Both the position numbers and the translations under genes were made by a program. The notes below the pieces were generated by a model. The model made no database searches and had not been told where the DNA came from. It was given only the letters and a program-made list of their open reading frames with translations. Below are positions 21,798 through 22,650 of a stretch of 22,650 nt of DNA, in pieces (position 1 is the stretch's first letter; each line of letters begins with the position of its first letter). Source of the stretch: an uncultured Oscillibacter sp. (GTDB lineage: Bacteria; Bacillota; Clostridia; Oscillospirales; Oscillospiraceae); assembly GCA_900542115.1 (NCBI GenBank), contig UQMC01000019.1:1-22650 (forward strand), in the 5' to 3' direction.

Positions 21798-22577
21798 ATG
21801 AATATCCATGAAAACACCGCCCTGCTGGACGCCTTTTTGGACGGAGAGACAACGCCGGAGGAGACCGCCGAGGTGCGGGCGCACCTGGCGGACTGCCCGG
21901 ACTGTCGGGCCTATGTGGCAGACGCAATGACCCTCCGGGCGGCGTTCCCCACGGAGGAGGATGCGGAGCTTCCGGCGGATTTTGCGAAAAACGTGATGGC
22001 CGCTGTGGCGAAAACACCGCAGCCCCGGCCGAAAAAGCAGCCTTGGGGCAAGGTGGCGGCAGCCGCCGCGTGTGTAGCCGTGCTGCTTTTGGTGCAGAAT
22101 CACTTTGCCGGCGGTGGTGTGTCCGGCAGCAGTATGTCCTCCGGCAATGAGACCGCTGCGGCGGACACCGCCGCTTACAGTGCTGCCGCTCCGGCAGCGG
22201 GCGCGGCGGCGGAGGACAGCGTGAGCTATGAGGAATCCGCGATGGTCACGGCAGAGCCCAACGCAAAGAACGCCACGGAAAAGGGCAGTGCCGCCGCAGA
22301 GCATATGGATGCTTGGGTGGAAAACGGAAACGTTGTATTCGCCGGTACGGCGCAGATCACGCAGGCGCAGGCCGACGAGCTGCTGGCGGAATATGACGGA
22401 AAGCCCTATTTCGATGCTGACCGCCCGGAGGCGGGCGTTATCGGCACCGGTTACGCTATGGAGCAGGCGGATTTTGAAAAGATTTTGGAGGCGCTGGATA
22501 TTCCGTGGGAGGCCGAGGCAAATCCCCAGCGCACCACGGAGCTTTACTGCATCGTAGTCACAGCAGATGAGGACTGA
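21798..22577 (+). CDS. Zinc-finger anti-sigma factor with extracytoplasmic domain
   Basis: This 259-residue protein is the likely membrane-bound partner of the preceding sigma factor. The N-terminal zinc-binding anti-sigma domain has H29-x3-C33-x2-C36 in RAHLADCPDCRAYV. A single membrane span lies at about 85-101 (KVAAAAACVAVLLLVQ). The outer part starts with an Ala/Ser-rich linker (about 104-170) and ends with an unrecognised folded domain, EAMVTAEP to the end, containing VVFAGTAQITQAQADELLAEY. The ATG at 21798 has AAAGGGGG upstream and is one base after the sigma stop. An in-frame ATG at 21744 lies inside the sigma gene and is rejected. The signal sensed by the outer domain cannot be read. 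Confidence 0.9.
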   Translation: MNIHENTALLDAFLDGETTPEETAEVRAHLADCPDCRAYVADAMTLRAAFPTEEDAELPADFAKNVMAAVAKTPQPRPKKQPWGKVAAAAACVAVLLLVQNHFAGGGVSGSSMSSGNETAAADTAAYSAAAPAAGAAAEDSVSYEESAMVTAEPNAKNATEKGSAAAEHMDAWVENGNVVFAGTAQITQAQADELLAEYDGKPYFDADRPEAGVIGTGYAMEQADFEKILEALDIPWEAEANPQRTTELYCIVVTADED

Positions 22578-22590
22578 ACAGGCAAAAAAA

Positions 22591-22620
22591 GGAACGCGGC
22601 GCTTGCCGCGTTCCTTTTTT
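22591..22620 (+). terminator. Intrinsic terminator after the anti-sigma gene
   Basis: GGAACGCGGC (22591-22600) and GCCGCGTTCC (22605-22614) form a perfect 10-bp stem around a GCTT loop, followed by TTTTTT at 22615-22620 and preceded by an A-run. It closes the dusB-sigma-anti-sigma unit. Confidence 0.95.
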
Positions 22621-22650
22621 GCGCTATGAGAATCAATCCCGGCCCGGCAA

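Noticed and set aside
1..22650. CRISPR array, tRNA or rRNA gene, insertion sequence or prophage
   Set aside because: No regularly spaced direct repeats, no tRNA T-loop with matching acceptor stem, no transposase, integrase or phage protein was seen on either strand.

Overview
The window looks like chromosome from a GC-rich, spore-forming, low-copy-repeat member of the Clostridia, most like the Oscillospiraceae type of gut anaerobe. The reasons are a spoIIE gene, Gram-positive gene order around nusA-infB, strong GGAGG ribosome binding sites, some TTG and GTG starts, and heavy use of GC-ending codons. This assignment is an inference from gene content. No rRNA, tRNA, CRISPR array, insertion sequence or phage gene is visible.

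Positions 1-4522 (minus strand) hold a riboflavin operon, ribD-ribE-ribBA-ribH, followed 14 bases later by a small stand-alone winged-helix DNA-binding protein. The roughly 400-base leader before ribD holds several hairpins and ends in an intrinsic terminator placed directly before the ribD ribosome binding site, which is the layout of transcription attenuation. The FMN riboswitch expected there is not recognisable. Positions 4523-5437 (minus) encode a sugar-phosphate nucleotidyltransferase-like protein.

Positions 5528-7576 (plus) hold a compact metal operon: a Fur-family repressor, an ABC ATPase and an ABC-3 permease of the zinc/manganese type. Its near-consensus promoter is overlapped by an almost perfect 27-bp palindrome. 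No substrate-binding protein gene is in the operon. Positions 7625-8778 hold an lrgAB-type pair.

Positions 8926-17663 (plus) hold the conserved transcription-translation operon: rimP, nusA, a possible 29-codon membrane peptide, ylxR (rnpM), a ylxQ-like gene with a very long basic tail, infB, rbfA, an nrnA-like DHH phosphoesterase, truB and ribF. A short leader with its own terminator hairpin precedes rimP. ribF uses the riboflavin made by the operon at the left end, so both halves of flavin cofactor synthesis lie in the window.

Positions 17670-20055 (minus) hold a small tail-anchored protein and spoIIE. Positions 20152-22620 (plus) hold dusB, an ECF sigma factor and its zinc-finger anti-sigma factor. 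dusB and the sigma gene overlap by ATGA, and a strong terminator closes the unit.

Most of the window is ordinary housekeeping DNA. The points that look least explained are the ribD leader, the orphan winged-helix protein on the rib operon, the YlxQ tail, the small ORF after nusA, and the coupling of dusB to a sigma/anti-sigma pair.
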